Shown in pieces: positions 29,195-37,599 of a stretch of 64,000 nucleotides of DNA (position 1 is its first letter; each line of letters begins with the position of its first letter). Position numbers and translations under genes: made by a program. This stretch comes from Comamonas resistens. GTDB lineage: Bacteria; Pseudomonadota; Gammaproteobacteria; Burkholderiales; Burkholderiaceae_C. The stretch spans positions 1 to 64,000 of the forward strand of contig NZ_CP125947.1 of assembly GCF_030064165.1 (NCBI RefSeq). The letters run 5' to 3'. A model generated the notes under the pieces. The model saw only the letters and a program-made list of their open reading frames with translations. It made no database searches and was not told where the DNA came from.

Positions 29195-31156
29195 ATGTTG
29201 TACCCACAGGAATTTGATGTGATCGTGGTCGGTGGCGGCCACGCCGGCACCGAGGCTGCGTTGGCCGCTGCACGCATGGGCAGCAAGACATTGCTGCTGA
29301 CCCACAATATCGAAACCCTGGGCCAGATGAGCTGCAACCCCAGCATTGGTGGGATCGGCAAGGGTCACCTGGTCAAGGAAGTGGACGCCTTGGGTGGTGC
29401 CATGGCCCTGGCAACGGACAAGGGCGGTATTCAGTTTCGCATCCTCAACAGCTCCAAGGGGCCGGCCGTGCGCGCCACACGTGCCCAGGCGGACCGCATC
29501 CTCTACAAGGCCGCGATTCGCGAGATGCTGGAAAACCAGCCCAATCTCTGGCTGTTCCAGCAGGCCGTCGATGATCTGATGGTGGAGGGCGACCGCGTGG
29601 TCGGTGCCGTCACTCAGGTCGGGCTGAAGTTCCGCAGCCGCACCGTGGTGCTGACGGCGGGTACCTTCCTCGACGGCAAGATCCACGTGGGCCTGAACAA
29701 CTATGCAGCGGGCCGTGCCGGTGATCCGCCTGCCGTGAGCTTGTCTGCACGCCTCAAGGAACTCCAGCTGCCCCAGGGCCGCCTGAAAACCGGCACGCCT
29801 CCGCGTATCGACGGCCGCTCTATCGACTTCAGTCAGTGCGAGGAACAGCCCGGCGACGGCATGCCCGGCGGTGTGAACGAGGGCGAAGTGCCCGTGTTCA
29901 GCTTCATGGGCAACCGTGCCATGCACCCCAAGCAAATGCCTTGCTGGATTACGCATACCAATGAGCGCACCCACGAGATCATCCGCAGCGGCTTTGACCG
30001 CAGCCCCATGTTCACGGGCAAGATCGAGGGCGTGGGCCCGCGTTACTGCCCCAGCGTGGAAGACAAGATCAACCGTTTTGCCGACAAGGAAAGCCACCAG
30101 ATCTTCCTGGAGCCCGAAGGCCTGACGACTCACGAGTTCTATCCCAACGGCATCTCGACCAGCCTGCCGTTCGATATTCAGTACGAACTGGTGCGCAGCA
30201 TGAAGGGCCTGGAGAACGCACATATCCTGCGTCCCGGCTATGCCATCGAGTACGACTACTTCGATCCACGCTCGCTCAAGAGCAGCTTCGAGACCAAGCA
30301 GATTCAAGGCCTGTTCTTTGCGGGCCAGATCAACGGCACGACCGGCTACGAAGAGGCCGCAGCCCAGGGCCTGTTTGCCGGCCTGAACGCCGCGCTGCAA
30401 TGCCGTGGCGAAGGTCCATGGATGCCGCGCCGTGACGAGGCCTATCTGGGCGTGCTGGTCGATGACCTGATCACCAAGGGTGTGACCGAGCCTTACCGCA
30501 TGTTCACCAGCCGCGCCGAGTTCCGTCTGCAGCTGCGTGAAGACAACGCCGATATGCGCCTGACCGAAGTCGGCCGTCAGATGGGGCTGGTTGACGATGA
30601 GCGCTGGGATTCCTTCAGCCGCAAGCGCGATGCTGTTTCACGTGAAACCGAGCGCCTCAAGTCCACCTGGGTGAATCCGCGCATTGTTTCCGCCGAAGAA
30701 TCGGAGCGCGTGCTGGGCAAGGCCATGGAGCGTGAGTACAACCTGTTCGACTTGCTGCGCCGTCCCGGTGTCGACTACGACAAGCTCATGAGCCTGAACG
30801 AAGGCCGGTACGCATCTGCCGATGTGCAGGTCCAGACGCTGGGCGAGCTCAGTGCTCCGGTGCTCGAGCAGGTGGAGATTGCTGCCAAGTACTCGGGCTA
30901 TATCGACCGTCAGAAGGATGAGGTCGAGCGTGCCGCGCATTTCGAGCGTCTGCGTCTGCCGCTGGACTTCGACTACATGCAGGTCTCAGCCCTGTCCTTC
31001 GAAGTGCGCCAGAAGCTGCAAAAGCACAGGCCTGAAACACTGGGTCAGGCATCGCGTATTTCGGGGGTGACGCCGGCAGCTATTTCCCTGCTGATGGTTC
31101 ACCTGAAAAAAGGCGGCTTCAAGGGCTTTGCCGCACATGAAGAGGCCGCCGCATGA
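29195..31156 (+). CDS. mnmG: tRNA uridine-5-carboxymethylaminomethyl modification enzyme MnmG (GidA)
   Basis: The 653-residue FAD protein works with MnmE to modify the wobble uridine of several tRNAs. The Rossmann motif [12 protein letters not shown] is near residue 11. GidA signatures include [15 protein letters not shown] near 200 and [16 protein letters not shown] near 375. The start MLYPQEFDV was chosen because GGAG lies about 9 bases before it and the FAD motif then sits at the usual place; an upstream ATG at 29,144 is unlikely. A parS site lies inside the coding sequence. rsmG overlaps its end by 4 bases. Confidence 0.95.
   Translation: MLYPQEFDVIVVGGGHAGTEAALAAARMGSKTLLLTHNIETLGQMSCNPSIGGIGKGHLVKEVDALGGAMALATDKGGIQFRILNSSKGPAVRATRAQADRILYKAAIREMLENQPNLWLFQQAVDDLMVEGDRVVGAVTQVGLKFRSRTVVLTAGTFLDGKIHVGLNNYAAGRAGDPPAVSLSARLKELQLPQGRLKTGTPPRIDGRSIDFSQCEEQPGDGMPGGVNEGEVPVFSFMGNRAMHPKQMPCWITHTNERTHEIIRSGFDRSPMFTGKIEGVGPRYCPSVEDKINRFADKESHQIFLEPEGLTTHEFYPNGISTSLPFDIQYELVRSMKGLENAHILRPGYAIEYDYFDPRSLKSSFETKQIQGLFFAGQINGTTGYEEAAAQGLFAGLNAALQCRGEGPWMPRRDEAYLGVLVDDLITKGVTEPYRMFTSRAEFRLQLREDNADMRLTEVGRQMGLVDDERWDSFSRKRDAVSRETERLKSTWVNPRIVSAEESERVLGKAMEREYNLFDLLRRPGVDYDKLMSLNEGRYASADVQVQTLGELSAPVLEQVEIAAKYSGYIDRQKDEVERAAHFERLRLPLDFDYMQVSALSFEVRQKLQKHRPETLGQASRISGVTPAAISLLMVHLKKGGFKGFAAHEEAAA
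30634..30649. promoter_or_regulatory. parS: parS site within mnmG
   Basis: TGTTTCACGTGAAACC, with 15 of 16 consensus positions and a perfect core, lies inside the coding sequence of mnmG and encodes VSRET in frame. parS sites inside genes are known in several bacteria. Confidence 0.9.
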
Positions 31157-31812
31157 GCCAGGCATTGCGCTCCCAACTTGAGCAAGGCATTCAGGCGCTG
31201 AAGCTGGAGCTGACACCAGCTCAGGTCGATCTGCTGATGTCCTTCATGGATCTGCTGCAGAAGTGGAACAAGGTCTACAACCTGACTTCGGTGCGTGATC
31301 CGCAGGAAATGCTGACGCATCACCTGCTGGACAGCCTGGCCGCCGTGCCCGCCTTGCTGCGCCATGTGAACGGTTTGCCGGTGGAAGAGGGCAAGCGTTT
31401 GCCCTTGCTGGATGTGGGCTCGGGCGGTGGCTTGCCCGGTGTGGTGTTCGCCATCTGCTGCCCGCAGATCGACGTGAACTGCGTCGATACCGTGGGCAAG
31501 AAAGCGGCCTTCATCCAGCAGGTGGCGGCATCGTTGCCCCTGCCCAATCTGCATGGCATTCACGACCGGGTGGAAAACCTCAAGACCCGCTATCCGGTCA
31601 TCAGCTGCCGCGCCTTTGCGTCCCTGGTGGATTTCACTACCTGGTCGCGCAAGGCCCTGGCCGAGGACGGCATCTGGTTTGCCATGAAGGGCAAGCACCC
31701 CGACGACGAGATTGCCGCCTTGCCCGCCGATGTGCAGGTGTTTCACGTGGAACCGTTGCAGGTGCCCGGTCTGGATGCAGAGCGCTGCGTGATCTGGTTG
31801 AACTTGAAATAA
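31153..31812 (+). CDS. rsmG: 16S rRNA (guanine-527-N7) methyltransferase RsmG (GidB)
   Basis: The 219-residue SAM-dependent methyltransferase has the family motifs [13 protein letters not shown] near residue 38, [17 protein letters not shown] near 86-102 (SAM motif I) and [11 protein letters not shown] near 154. It modifies G527 of 16S rRNA; loss gives low-level streptomycin resistance in other species. Its ATG overlaps the mnmG stop (ATGA). A degenerate parS sequence lies near its 3' end, and a repeat element starts at its stop codon. Confidence 0.94.
   Translation: MSQALRSQLEQGIQALKLELTPAQVDLLMSFMDLLQKWNKVYNLTSVRDPQEMLTHHLLDSLAAVPALLRHVNGLPVEEGKRLPLLDVGSGGGLPGVVFAICCPQIDVNCVDTVGKKAAFIQQVAASLPLPNLHGIHDRVENLKTRYPVISCRAFASLVDFTTWSRKALAEDGIWFAMKGKHPDDEIAALPADVQVFHVEPLQVPGLDAERCVIWLNLK
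31739..31754. promoter_or_regulatory. Degenerate parS-like sequence in rsmG
   Basis: TGTTTCACGTGGAACC has one mismatch in the 14-base core (G for A at position 12) and one at the end. It may be a weak ParB site or a decayed one. Confidence 0.5.
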
Positions 31813-31920
31813 CCCCCTGAGCGGCTTTGCCGCTTCCCCCTGAAAGGGGGACGACGCCTTCGCCGCAGGGCGGCGGGGCCGTCTAGGCCTTTGCTCGGCG
31901 TCTCTGGCTTGGGGCGGTGC
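31810..31920 (+). repeat. Interspersed stop-codon-linked repeat, copy A
   Basis: It begins with the TAA stop of rsmG, followed by CCCCCTGAGCGG. Next come paired arms (AGCGG/CCGCT and CCCCCT/AGGGGG) and a C/G-rich block with TTCGCCGC. Copies at 52,101-52,180 (inverted) and 62,280-62,400 share the same order of blocks. It is oriented with the upstream gene. Confidence 0.7.
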
Positions 31921-32046
31921 CAAAGGTCGCGGGCAGGCGACAGGAACGGGGTTTTTACATACCGTAGCGGGCAACATCTGTGCAATGCCGGTGCGCCAGG
32001 CATAGCCCTCGCATAAACTCGACGTTTTGCATCGCGCAGGATTTGA

Positions 32047-32658
32047 ATGTTTGGCATCTCCGATTACGGCGCTTTTGTGGCAGCCGTTACCGTCTTTTTG
32101 TTGATCCCGGGGCCGGGCAATCTGGCCTTGATTACCTCGACAGGCAAGGGCGGCTGGAGGGCGGGCATGGCCTGCTGTCTGGGCGTGATGGCTGCCGATC
32201 AGGTGCTGATGTGGCTGGCTGTGGCCGGGGTTGCCACGCTGCTGGCCGCCTATCCCGCGGCTTTTCATGCCGTGCAATGGGTGGGCGCTGCCTACCTGGC
32301 CTGGCTGGGCTACAAGCTGCTGACGGCCAGACCTGGCGATGCACCGGCCATTCAGATCCAGCCGCGCCAATATTTTCGTCAAGGGGCTTTGATCACCTTG
32401 ATGAACCCCAAGGCCATTGTTTTTTACATGGCCTTTTTCCCGATGTTCGTGAACCCGGCAAAGCATCAGGGGCTGCTGACCTTTGGCGTGATGGCGGGCA
32501 CGGTGGCCTTGATTACCTTGCTCTACAGCCTTGTCGTCGTGATGCTGACCACGGTGCTGGCAGAGCGTCTGCGTGCCAACCCGGCCGTGGTGAAGTGGCT
32601 GGAAAAAACAGCCGGTGTGTTTTTGATCGGTTTTGGCCTCAAGCTGGCCACCAACTAA
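32047..32658 (+). CDS. LysE/RhtB-family amino-acid exporter
   Basis: The 203-residue inner-membrane protein has about six hydrophobic segments and the family signature PGPGNLALITSTGKGGWRAG near residues 22-40. NPKAIVFYMAFFP near 120 is also typical. RhtB-type proteins export homoserine, threonine, leucine or other small amino acids; the substrate cannot be told. It sits between rsmG and parA, 12 bases before the parA start, so it may be transcribed together with the par genes. Confidence 0.9.
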   Translation: MFGISDYGAFVAAVTVFLLIPGPGNLALITSTGKGGWRAGMACCLGVMAADQVLMWLAVAGVATLLAAYPAAFHAVQWVGAAYLAWLGYKLLTARPGDAPAIQIQPRQYFRQGALITLMNPKAIVFYMAFFPMFVNPAKHQGLLTFGVMAGTVALITLLYSLVVVMLTTVLAERLRANPAVVKWLEKTAGVFLIGFGLKLATN

Positions 32659-32670
32659 AAGAGAAGTTCA

Positions 32671-33441
32671 ATGGCCAAGATTTTCTGCGTTGCCAATCAA
32701 AAAGGTGGAGTGGGCAAGACCACGACCACTGTCAATCTCGCTGCCGGTCTGGCCAAGGTCGGCCAGCGCGTGCTGCTGATTGACCTGGACCCGCAAGGCA
32801 ATGCGACCATGGGCTCGGGCGTGGACAAGCGTGCGCTGGAGCTGTCGGTCTACGACGTGCTGCTGGAGAATGCCAGCATCAAGGAAGTGGCTCAGAAGTC
32901 CGAGCAGGTCGGTTACGACGTGCTGGGCGCCAACCGCGAGTTGTCGGGTGCCGAGATCGAGCTGGTGTCTCTGGATCGCCGCAATGACCGCCTCAAGGCC
33001 GCTTTGCAGAGCGTGGATGCCGACTATGACTTTGTGCTCATCGACTGCCCGCCCTCGCTGTCCATGCTGACCCTGAATGGCCTGTGCTCGGCCCATGGCG
33101 TGATTGTGCCCATGCAGTGCGAGTATTTCGCGCTCGAAGGTCTGACCGATCTGGTCAACACCATCAAGCAGGTGCATGCCAATATGAACCCCGATCTGCA
33201 GATCATCGGTCTGTTGCGCGTGATGTTCGACCCGCGCACCACGCTGCAGCAACAGGTCAGCGACCAACTCAAGGAGCACTTTGGCGACAAGGTGTTCGAT
33301 ACCGTGATTCCGCGCAACGTGCGCCTGGCAGAAGCTCCCAGCTATGGCTTGCCTGGCGTGGTGTTCGATGCTTCGGCCAAGGGCAGCAAGGCCTTCATCG
33401 AGTTTGCCCAGGAAATGGTGCGTCGAATCAAGAAGATGTGA
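32671..33441 (+). CDS. parA: Chromosome-partitioning ATPase ParA (Soj)
   Basis: The 256-residue deviant Walker ATPase has the motif KGGVGKTTTTVNLAAGLA at residues 11-28 with the signature Lys. DLDPQGNATMGSG is near 40 and VLIDCPPSLSMLT near 117. It lacks the N-terminal helix-turn-helix of plasmid type Ia ParA, as expected for a chromosomal Soj. It moves ParB-parS complexes by ATP-dependent nonspecific DNA binding. A perfect parS follows its stop codon by one base. Confidence 0.96.
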   Translation: MAKIFCVANQKGGVGKTTTTVNLAAGLAKVGQRVLLIDLDPQGNATMGSGVDKRALELSVYDVLLENASIKEVAQKSEQVGYDVLGANRELSGAEIELVSLDRRNDRLKAALQSVDADYDFVLIDCPPSLSMLTLNGLCSAHGVIVPMQCEYFALEGLTDLVNTIKQVHANMNPDLQIIGLLRVMFDPRTTLQQQVSDQLKEHFGDKVFDTVIPRNVRLAEAPSYGLPGVVFDASAKGSKAFIEFAQEMVRRIKKM

Positions 33442-33442
33442 G

Positions 33443-33458
33443 TGTTTCACGTGAAACA
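33443..33458. promoter_or_regulatory. parS: parS site (perfect consensus) after parA
   Basis: TGTTTCACGTGAAACA matches all 16 positions of the consensus. It lies one base after the parA stop and before the hydrolase gene, inside the par operon itself. Confidence 0.95.
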
Positions 33459-33493
33459 GCTCTCCACCCCATATCCAGCAAGCGCGGGTAGCT

Positions 33494-34042
33494 ATGACAT
33501 CTGATGCATTGAGCCCTGAGGATGTCTGGCTGCTGCCCGGCTGGCAGAACTCCGGCCCCGGTCACTGGCAAAGCCTGTGGCAGCAGCAGTACGGCTATCG
33601 GCGCCTGGAGCAGCACAACTGGCAGCATCCGCTGCGTGGCGACTGGAGCATTCGCCTGCAGGAACTGGTACTCGATGCGCCGCGCCCCGTGACGCTGGTG
33701 GCGCACAGCCTGGGTTGTGTACTGGTGGCTTGGTGGGCCGCGCATTCGCAGGTTGCGAAAACCAAGGTTAGCGCTGCCTTGCTGGTGGCCCCCGGCGATA
33801 CGGAGCAGGACAGCCTGCGTGCGGTTTTGCCGGGCTGGTCGCCCGTGCTGCAGCAGCCATTGCCCTTCCCGTCGATACTGGTGGGCAGCGACAACGATGC
33901 CAACTGCACGCTGCAACGCGCCGAAACCATGGCCAAGGCCTGGGGCAGCCGTTTTGTGAATGCGGGTTCTGCAGGCCATATCAACCAGGCCAGCGGACTG
34001 GGACTTTGGGAAGCCGGGCATGAGTTGCTGCTCTCCCTTTAA
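33494..34042 (+). CDS. RBBP9/YdeN-family alpha/beta hydrolase
   Basis: The 182-residue small serine hydrolase has WLLPGWQNSGPGHWQS near residues 12-27 (oxyanion region) and the nucleophile in VAHSLGCVLVAWW near 73-85. The acid is probably in GSDNDANC near 138 and the His in SAGHINQASGLG near 160. The family includes human RBBP9, and the substrates are unknown. It lies between parA and parB with 15 bases to parB, so all three are probably one transcript. I see no direct reason for it in chromosome segregation. Confidence 0.88.
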   Translation: MTSDALSPEDVWLLPGWQNSGPGHWQSLWQQQYGYRRLEQHNWQHPLRGDWSIRLQELVLDAPRPVTLVAHSLGCVLVAWWAAHSQVAKTKVSAALLVAPGDTEQDSLRAVLPGWSPVLQQPLPFPSILVGSDNDANCTLQRAETMAKAWGSRFVNAGSAGHINQASGLGLWEAGHELLLSL

Positions 34043-34057
34043 AGAAAGAATTGAGCA

Positions 34058-34987
34058 ATGGTGACTAAGAAACCCAAGGGCCTGGGACGTGGTCTGGAAG
34101 CCCTGCTGGGCCCCAAGGTCAGCGAAAAAGAGCAGCAGACGGCGAGCAACATGCCAGCCAATCTGCCCAGCACGCTGGAGCTCAAGGTGATGGTCGCAGG
34201 CCAGTATCAGCCGCGCACGCGCATGGACGAGGGCGCGCTGTATGAGCTGGCCGAGAGCATCAAGGCCCAGGGCATCATGCAGCCGATTCTGGTGCGCCAG
34301 CTCTCCAAGGGGGAGAACGCGGGCAAGTACGAAATCATCGCCGGTGAGCGCCGTTTCCGCGCCGCACATCTCGCAGGTCTGGCCGAGGTGCCGGTGCTGG
34401 TGCGCGATGTGCCCGACGAAGCCGCCGCCGCCATGGCGCTGATCGAGAACATTCAGCGCGAGGACCTGAACCCGCTGGAAGAGGCGCAAGGCCTGTCGCG
34501 TCTGGTCAAGGAGTTTGGCCTCACGCATGAGCAGGCGGCCCAGGCCGTGGGCCGTTCGCGCAGCGCCGCCACCAATCTGCTGCGCCTGCTGAACCTGGCC
34601 GAGCCCGTGCAGACCATGCTGATGGCCGGCGATATCGACATGGGCCATGCACGTGCCTTGTTGACGCTGGACCGAGCCACGCAGATCACGGCGGGTAACC
34701 AGATTGCGGCCAAGAAGATGTCGGTGCGCGAAGCCGAATCGCTGGTCAAGAAGATTGGCGCGGAGTTCAGCCTGACGCGTCAGAAGGCCAAGAAGGATGG
34801 CAAATCGCGCGATGTGAAGCGCATCGAGGAAGAGTTGTCCGACCTGCTCACGGCGGATGTGGAAGTGCGCATCAAGAAGACCGTGCGGCGCCACGGCAAG
34901 GTGCAGGAGTTGGGTGAAATCGCCATCCAGTTCGGCTCGCTGGACGAGCTCAACGGCATCATCGAAAAGCTGCGCGGCGAAGGCTGA
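34058..34987 (+). CDS. parB: Chromosome-partitioning protein ParB (Spo0J)
   Basis: The 309-residue CTP-dependent DNA clamp starts with the ParA-contact region (KPKGLGRGLEALLG). Motifs are the CTPase GERRFRAAHLAG near residue 95 and IENIQREDLNPLEEAQGLSRL near 129. The helix-turn-helix LTHEQAAQAVGRSRSAATNLLRL is near 155-177. The C-terminal dimerisation domain ends at GGIIEKLRG-like residues. It loads at the parS sites seen at 23.1-33.5 kb. Confidence 0.96.
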   Translation: MVTKKPKGLGRGLEALLGPKVSEKEQQTASNMPANLPSTLELKVMVAGQYQPRTRMDEGALYELAESIKAQGIMQPILVRQLSKGENAGKYEIIAGERRFRAAHLAGLAEVPVLVRDVPDEAAAAMALIENIQREDLNPLEEAQGLSRLVKEFGLTHEQAAQAVGRSRSAATNLLRLLNLAEPVQTMLMAGDIDMGHARALLTLDRATQITAGNQIAAKKMSVREAESLVKKIGAEFSLTRQKAKKDGKSRDVKRIEEELSDLLTADVEVRIKKTVRRHGKVQELGEIAIQFGSLDELNGIIEKLRGEG

Positions 34988-35008
34988 GCGAGGCTTTCAC
35001 GGACGCAG

Positions 35009-35034
35009 AAGGGCATCCATCGGATGCCCTTTTT
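35009..35034 (+). terminator. Terminator of the par operon
   Basis: GGGCATCC (35,011-35,018) and GGATGCCC (35,022-35,029) form an 8-bp stem with a 3-base loop, followed by five T. It lies 22 bases after the parB stop. Confidence 0.85.
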
Positions 35035-35052
35035 GCATTCAGGCCTGCTGCC

Positions 35053-35826
35053 TCAGCTGCGGTAGCCAGGGTCGATACGGTCGAGCTTGCGCAGCAGTGC
35101 GGGCCAGACGAAGCGGCCGCCCAGACCGTCGGTCTGTACCTTCATGGCATGGGCAACGCCTTGCAGAATCTGTGGATTGACTTCGGTGAGTTCACCGCCG
35201 CCGGACTGGGCCGCGATCTGGATCTGACAGGCCGACTCGAACACATACATGGACAGAAAGGCGTCGGCGATCGTGGCGCCGCAGGTCAGCAGGCCATGGT
35301 TGCGCAGCATGAGGAAATTGGCCCCGCCCATGTCTGCCGCCAGGCGCGGCTTTTCATCCTCGCGGAAGGCCACGCCCTCATAGCCGTGGTAGGCCAGCGA
35401 GCCCAGCACGAAGGTGCTTTGCTGGCTGATGGGCAGCAGCCCCTTTTTCTGCGCCGCCACGGCCACACCGGCGCGCGTGTGGGTGTGGATCACGCATTGC
35501 ACATCGGCGCGTGCCTCGTGCACGGCGCTGTGGATGACGAAGCCCGCGGGGTTGACGGGAAACGGCGAGTCCATGAGCTTGTTGCAGCCCATGTCCACCT
35601 TGACCAGGGAAGAGGCCGTGATCTCGTCGAACATCAGGCCGTAGGGGTTGATCAGAAAGTGATGCTCCGGCCCCGGCAGGCGCGCGCTGATATGGGTGAA
35701 GACCAGATCGCTCCAGCCATATTGCGCCACCAGCCGGTAGCAGGCGGCCAGGTCCTGGCGCAGCTGCCATTCCTCGGGGCTGACCAGATGCTGCACGCTG
35801 GGAATGTTCAAGGCTTCTTGACTCAC
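35053..35826 (-). CDS. Class II aldolase/adducin family protein
   Basis: The 257-residue protein has the class II aldolase fold. The metal-binding HTHTRAG lies near residue 112 and RNHGLLTCG near 170, with Glu/His positions typical of fuculose-phosphate aldolase relatives. It starts MSQEALNIPSVQHLVSPEEW. Relatives without sugar operons have unclear substrates. It is a single minus-strand gene converging on the parB terminator. Confidence 0.85.
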   Translation of the reverse strand: MSQEALNIPSVQHLVSPEEWQLRQDLAACYRLVAQYGWSDLVFTHISARLPGPEHHFLINPYGLMFDEITASSLVKVDMGCNKLMDSPFPVNPAGFVIHSAVHEARADVQCVIHTHTRAGVAVAAQKKGLLPISQQSTFVLGSLAYHGYEGVAFREDEKPRLAADMGGANFLMLRNHGLLTCGATIADAFLSMYVFESACQIQIAAQSGGGELTEVNPQILQGVAHAMKVQTDGLGGRFVWPALLRKLDRIDPGYRS

Positions 35827-35908
35827 GGCGACTCTCCTTCATCGTTGATGCAATGAATGTAGAGACTCAGCCCTTGCAGGTCTGTTGGCTAGGCGACAGA
35901 AGCCATGC

Positions 35909-35939
35909 ATAAAAAAGGAGCTGGCAGCGCCAGCTCCTC
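35909..35939 (-). terminator. Terminator of the M20 peptidase gene
   Basis: AGGAGCTGGC (35,916-35,925) and GCCAGCTCCT (35,929-35,938) make a 10-bp stem with a 3-base loop. On the minus strand a T tract follows. It is 77 bases after the peptidase stop; an AGCTATCAAA repeat motif lies between. Confidence 0.85.
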
Positions 35940-36015
35940 ATGGGTCTCAGATCGATAACTGCCTGCAATGCATGTTCGGCATGCGCAAGCAGCTATCAAA
36001 ATCTCTAGCTTCGCA

Positions 36016-37302
36016 TCACTTGATCTGGCCGCGCGAGAGATCCTGAATCATGCGTGCCGCCAGATACAGGCGTGGAGCGATGGTGTTGATCTGCACATAT
36101 TCGGCGTCGTTGGAATGCGCGCCATAGCCCGACAGACCAAAGCCCTCGATCACGCCGCCCTTGGCCTTGAGGGCGGCAAACGCTGCGTCCGTGCCGCCGC
36201 CCGTGGCCTTGCTCATGACCTTCATGGGCAGCTTCAGTTCCTGGTCGTAGATGCCTTTGGCATGGGCGGCCAGCTTGCGTGCCGTGTCATTGGCTTCCAG
36301 CGGCGGACGGCGCACCTCGAACTTCAGCTCCACCTTGCTGGCGGGGAGCAGCTTGCTGCCGATCTTGTCCTGCATGGCTTTCTCCAGCGCCGTGAAATCG
36401 GCCACGCGCAGGGCCCGCGCATCGGCCTGGGCCGTGGCTTCGGCGGGAACCACATTGCGGTTGGTGCCGGCCTTGGACACCGTCCAGTTGAGCTTGAGGC
36501 CGTCTTCCGGCTTGGACAGATCCTTCATCTGCAGCAGCTGGTGCGACAGCTCGTACAGCGCGTTCACGCCGTCCTCGGGCTTGGCGCCCGCGTGCGAGGC
36601 CTTGCCCTGAACCTTCAGATAGGCTGCACCAATACCGCTGGTGGCCAGACGCAGGCTGCCGTCGGTGCCGCCGCCTTCAAAGCTGAAAACCGCATCCTGC
36701 TCGGCCCCCAGGCGCGTGATGGTGCTGCGTGCGCCGGGCGAGCTGATTTCCTCGTCGCCGTTGATCAGCACGGTCAGCGTGCCGTAGTCCTCGATGCCCA
36801 GCTTCTTGAGCAGGGGGGCGATGTGAAGAATCAGTGCCACGCCCTGCTTGTCGTCGGCAATGCCCAGACCATAGGCCTTGTCGCCATCGACGCGGAACGG
36901 CTGGTCCTTGATCATGCCGGGCAGATAGACGGTGTCCATGTGGGCGATCAGCATGATGCGGCTTGTGCCCTTGCCCTTGAACTCGGCATGCACCATGGGG
37001 CCGACCTGCTCGGGCGTGTCGTCCAGGCGGTAGATATCCGTGGGGTTGATGAACTCGACCTTGGCGCCCTGGCTCTTGAGCTTGGCGGCAATGTATTCGG
37101 CAATCTTCTTCACGCCCGCCACATCCTTGCTGCCGGACTCGATATGCACCAGGTCGCGCAGCGTATCGAGATAGGGCTGCTGCTCTTTCTTGGCCAGCTC
37201 CAGCAGCTCGGACTGCGGGGCTGCGTGGGCTGCGCCAAAGGCCAGTGCCAATGCCAGCGGAGTGGCACGAAAAATAGTCGATGCAGATGAATGCCAAGGC
37301 AT
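36016..37302 (-). CDS. Periplasmic M20-family metallopeptidase (glutamate carboxypeptidase-like)
   Basis: The 428-residue protein has a signal peptide (LALALAFGAAHA, cleaved near residue 28). The dinuclear zinc site is visible: His/Asp of LIAHMDTVYLPG near 119, Asp of GIADDKQG near 151, Glu pair of GDEEISSPGAR near 186, and a late His in GYGAHSNDAEYV near 403. The best match is the carboxypeptidase G2 branch, which removes C-terminal Glu from folates or peptides. Its own terminator lies downstream; upstream is a 297-base gap to the MFS gene. Confidence 0.88.
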   Translation of the reverse strand: MPWHSSASTIFRATPLALALAFGAAHAAPQSELLELAKKEQQPYLDTLRDLVHIESGSKDVAGVKKIAEYIAAKLKSQGAKVEFINPTDIYRLDDTPEQVGPMVHAEFKGKGTSRIMLIAHMDTVYLPGMIKDQPFRVDGDKAYGLGIADDKQGVALILHIAPLLKKLGIEDYGTLTVLINGDEEISSPGARSTITRLGAEQDAVFSFEGGGTDGSLRLATSGIGAAYLKVQGKASHAGAKPEDGVNALYELSHQLLQMKDLSKPEDGLKLNWTVSKAGTNRNVVPAEATAQADARALRVADFTALEKAMQDKIGSKLLPASKVELKFEVRRPPLEANDTARKLAAHAKGIYDQELKLPMKVMSKATGGGTDAAFAALKAKGGVIEGFGLSGYGAHSNDAEYVQINTIAPRLYLAARMIQDLSRGQIK

Positions 37303-37546
37303 GGGGGAATGTCTCCTGTCGCGGTGTCGGGGGAGGGCGGTGCTTTGTTTTTAACGGTGCACCAGCCTGTGCGGGCGAGGGCTTTGTGCAGCCCGATCAG
37401 CCCGGTTGGGCAGCTTAGCAGCCTGTCTCAGGCTTCCGAGGCTGGGGGAATCGGGGTAAACACCAGCGTGGGTCGCGCATGAAAAAGGGCTTTCTGCTTG
37501 ATGGGGAGCACGGCCCCGGCGTATTTCCCCCTGGGGCGGCTCGGCA

Positions 37547-37582
37547 ATAAAAAAGCCCTGCGGCGGCAGCGCGCAGGGCTTG
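37547..37582 (-). terminator. Terminator of the MFS gene
   Basis: AGCCCTGCG (37,554-37,562) and CGCAGGGCT (37,572-37,580) form a 9-bp stem; T tract on the minus strand side. It is just after the MFS stop. Confidence 0.85.
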
Positions 37583-37599
37583 GAGGAAGGAGAGAAAGA

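Noticed and set aside
28517..30400. 627-codon minus-strand open frame over mnmG and the FMN reductase gene
   Set aside because: It overlaps two well-supported genes and has no motif of its own.
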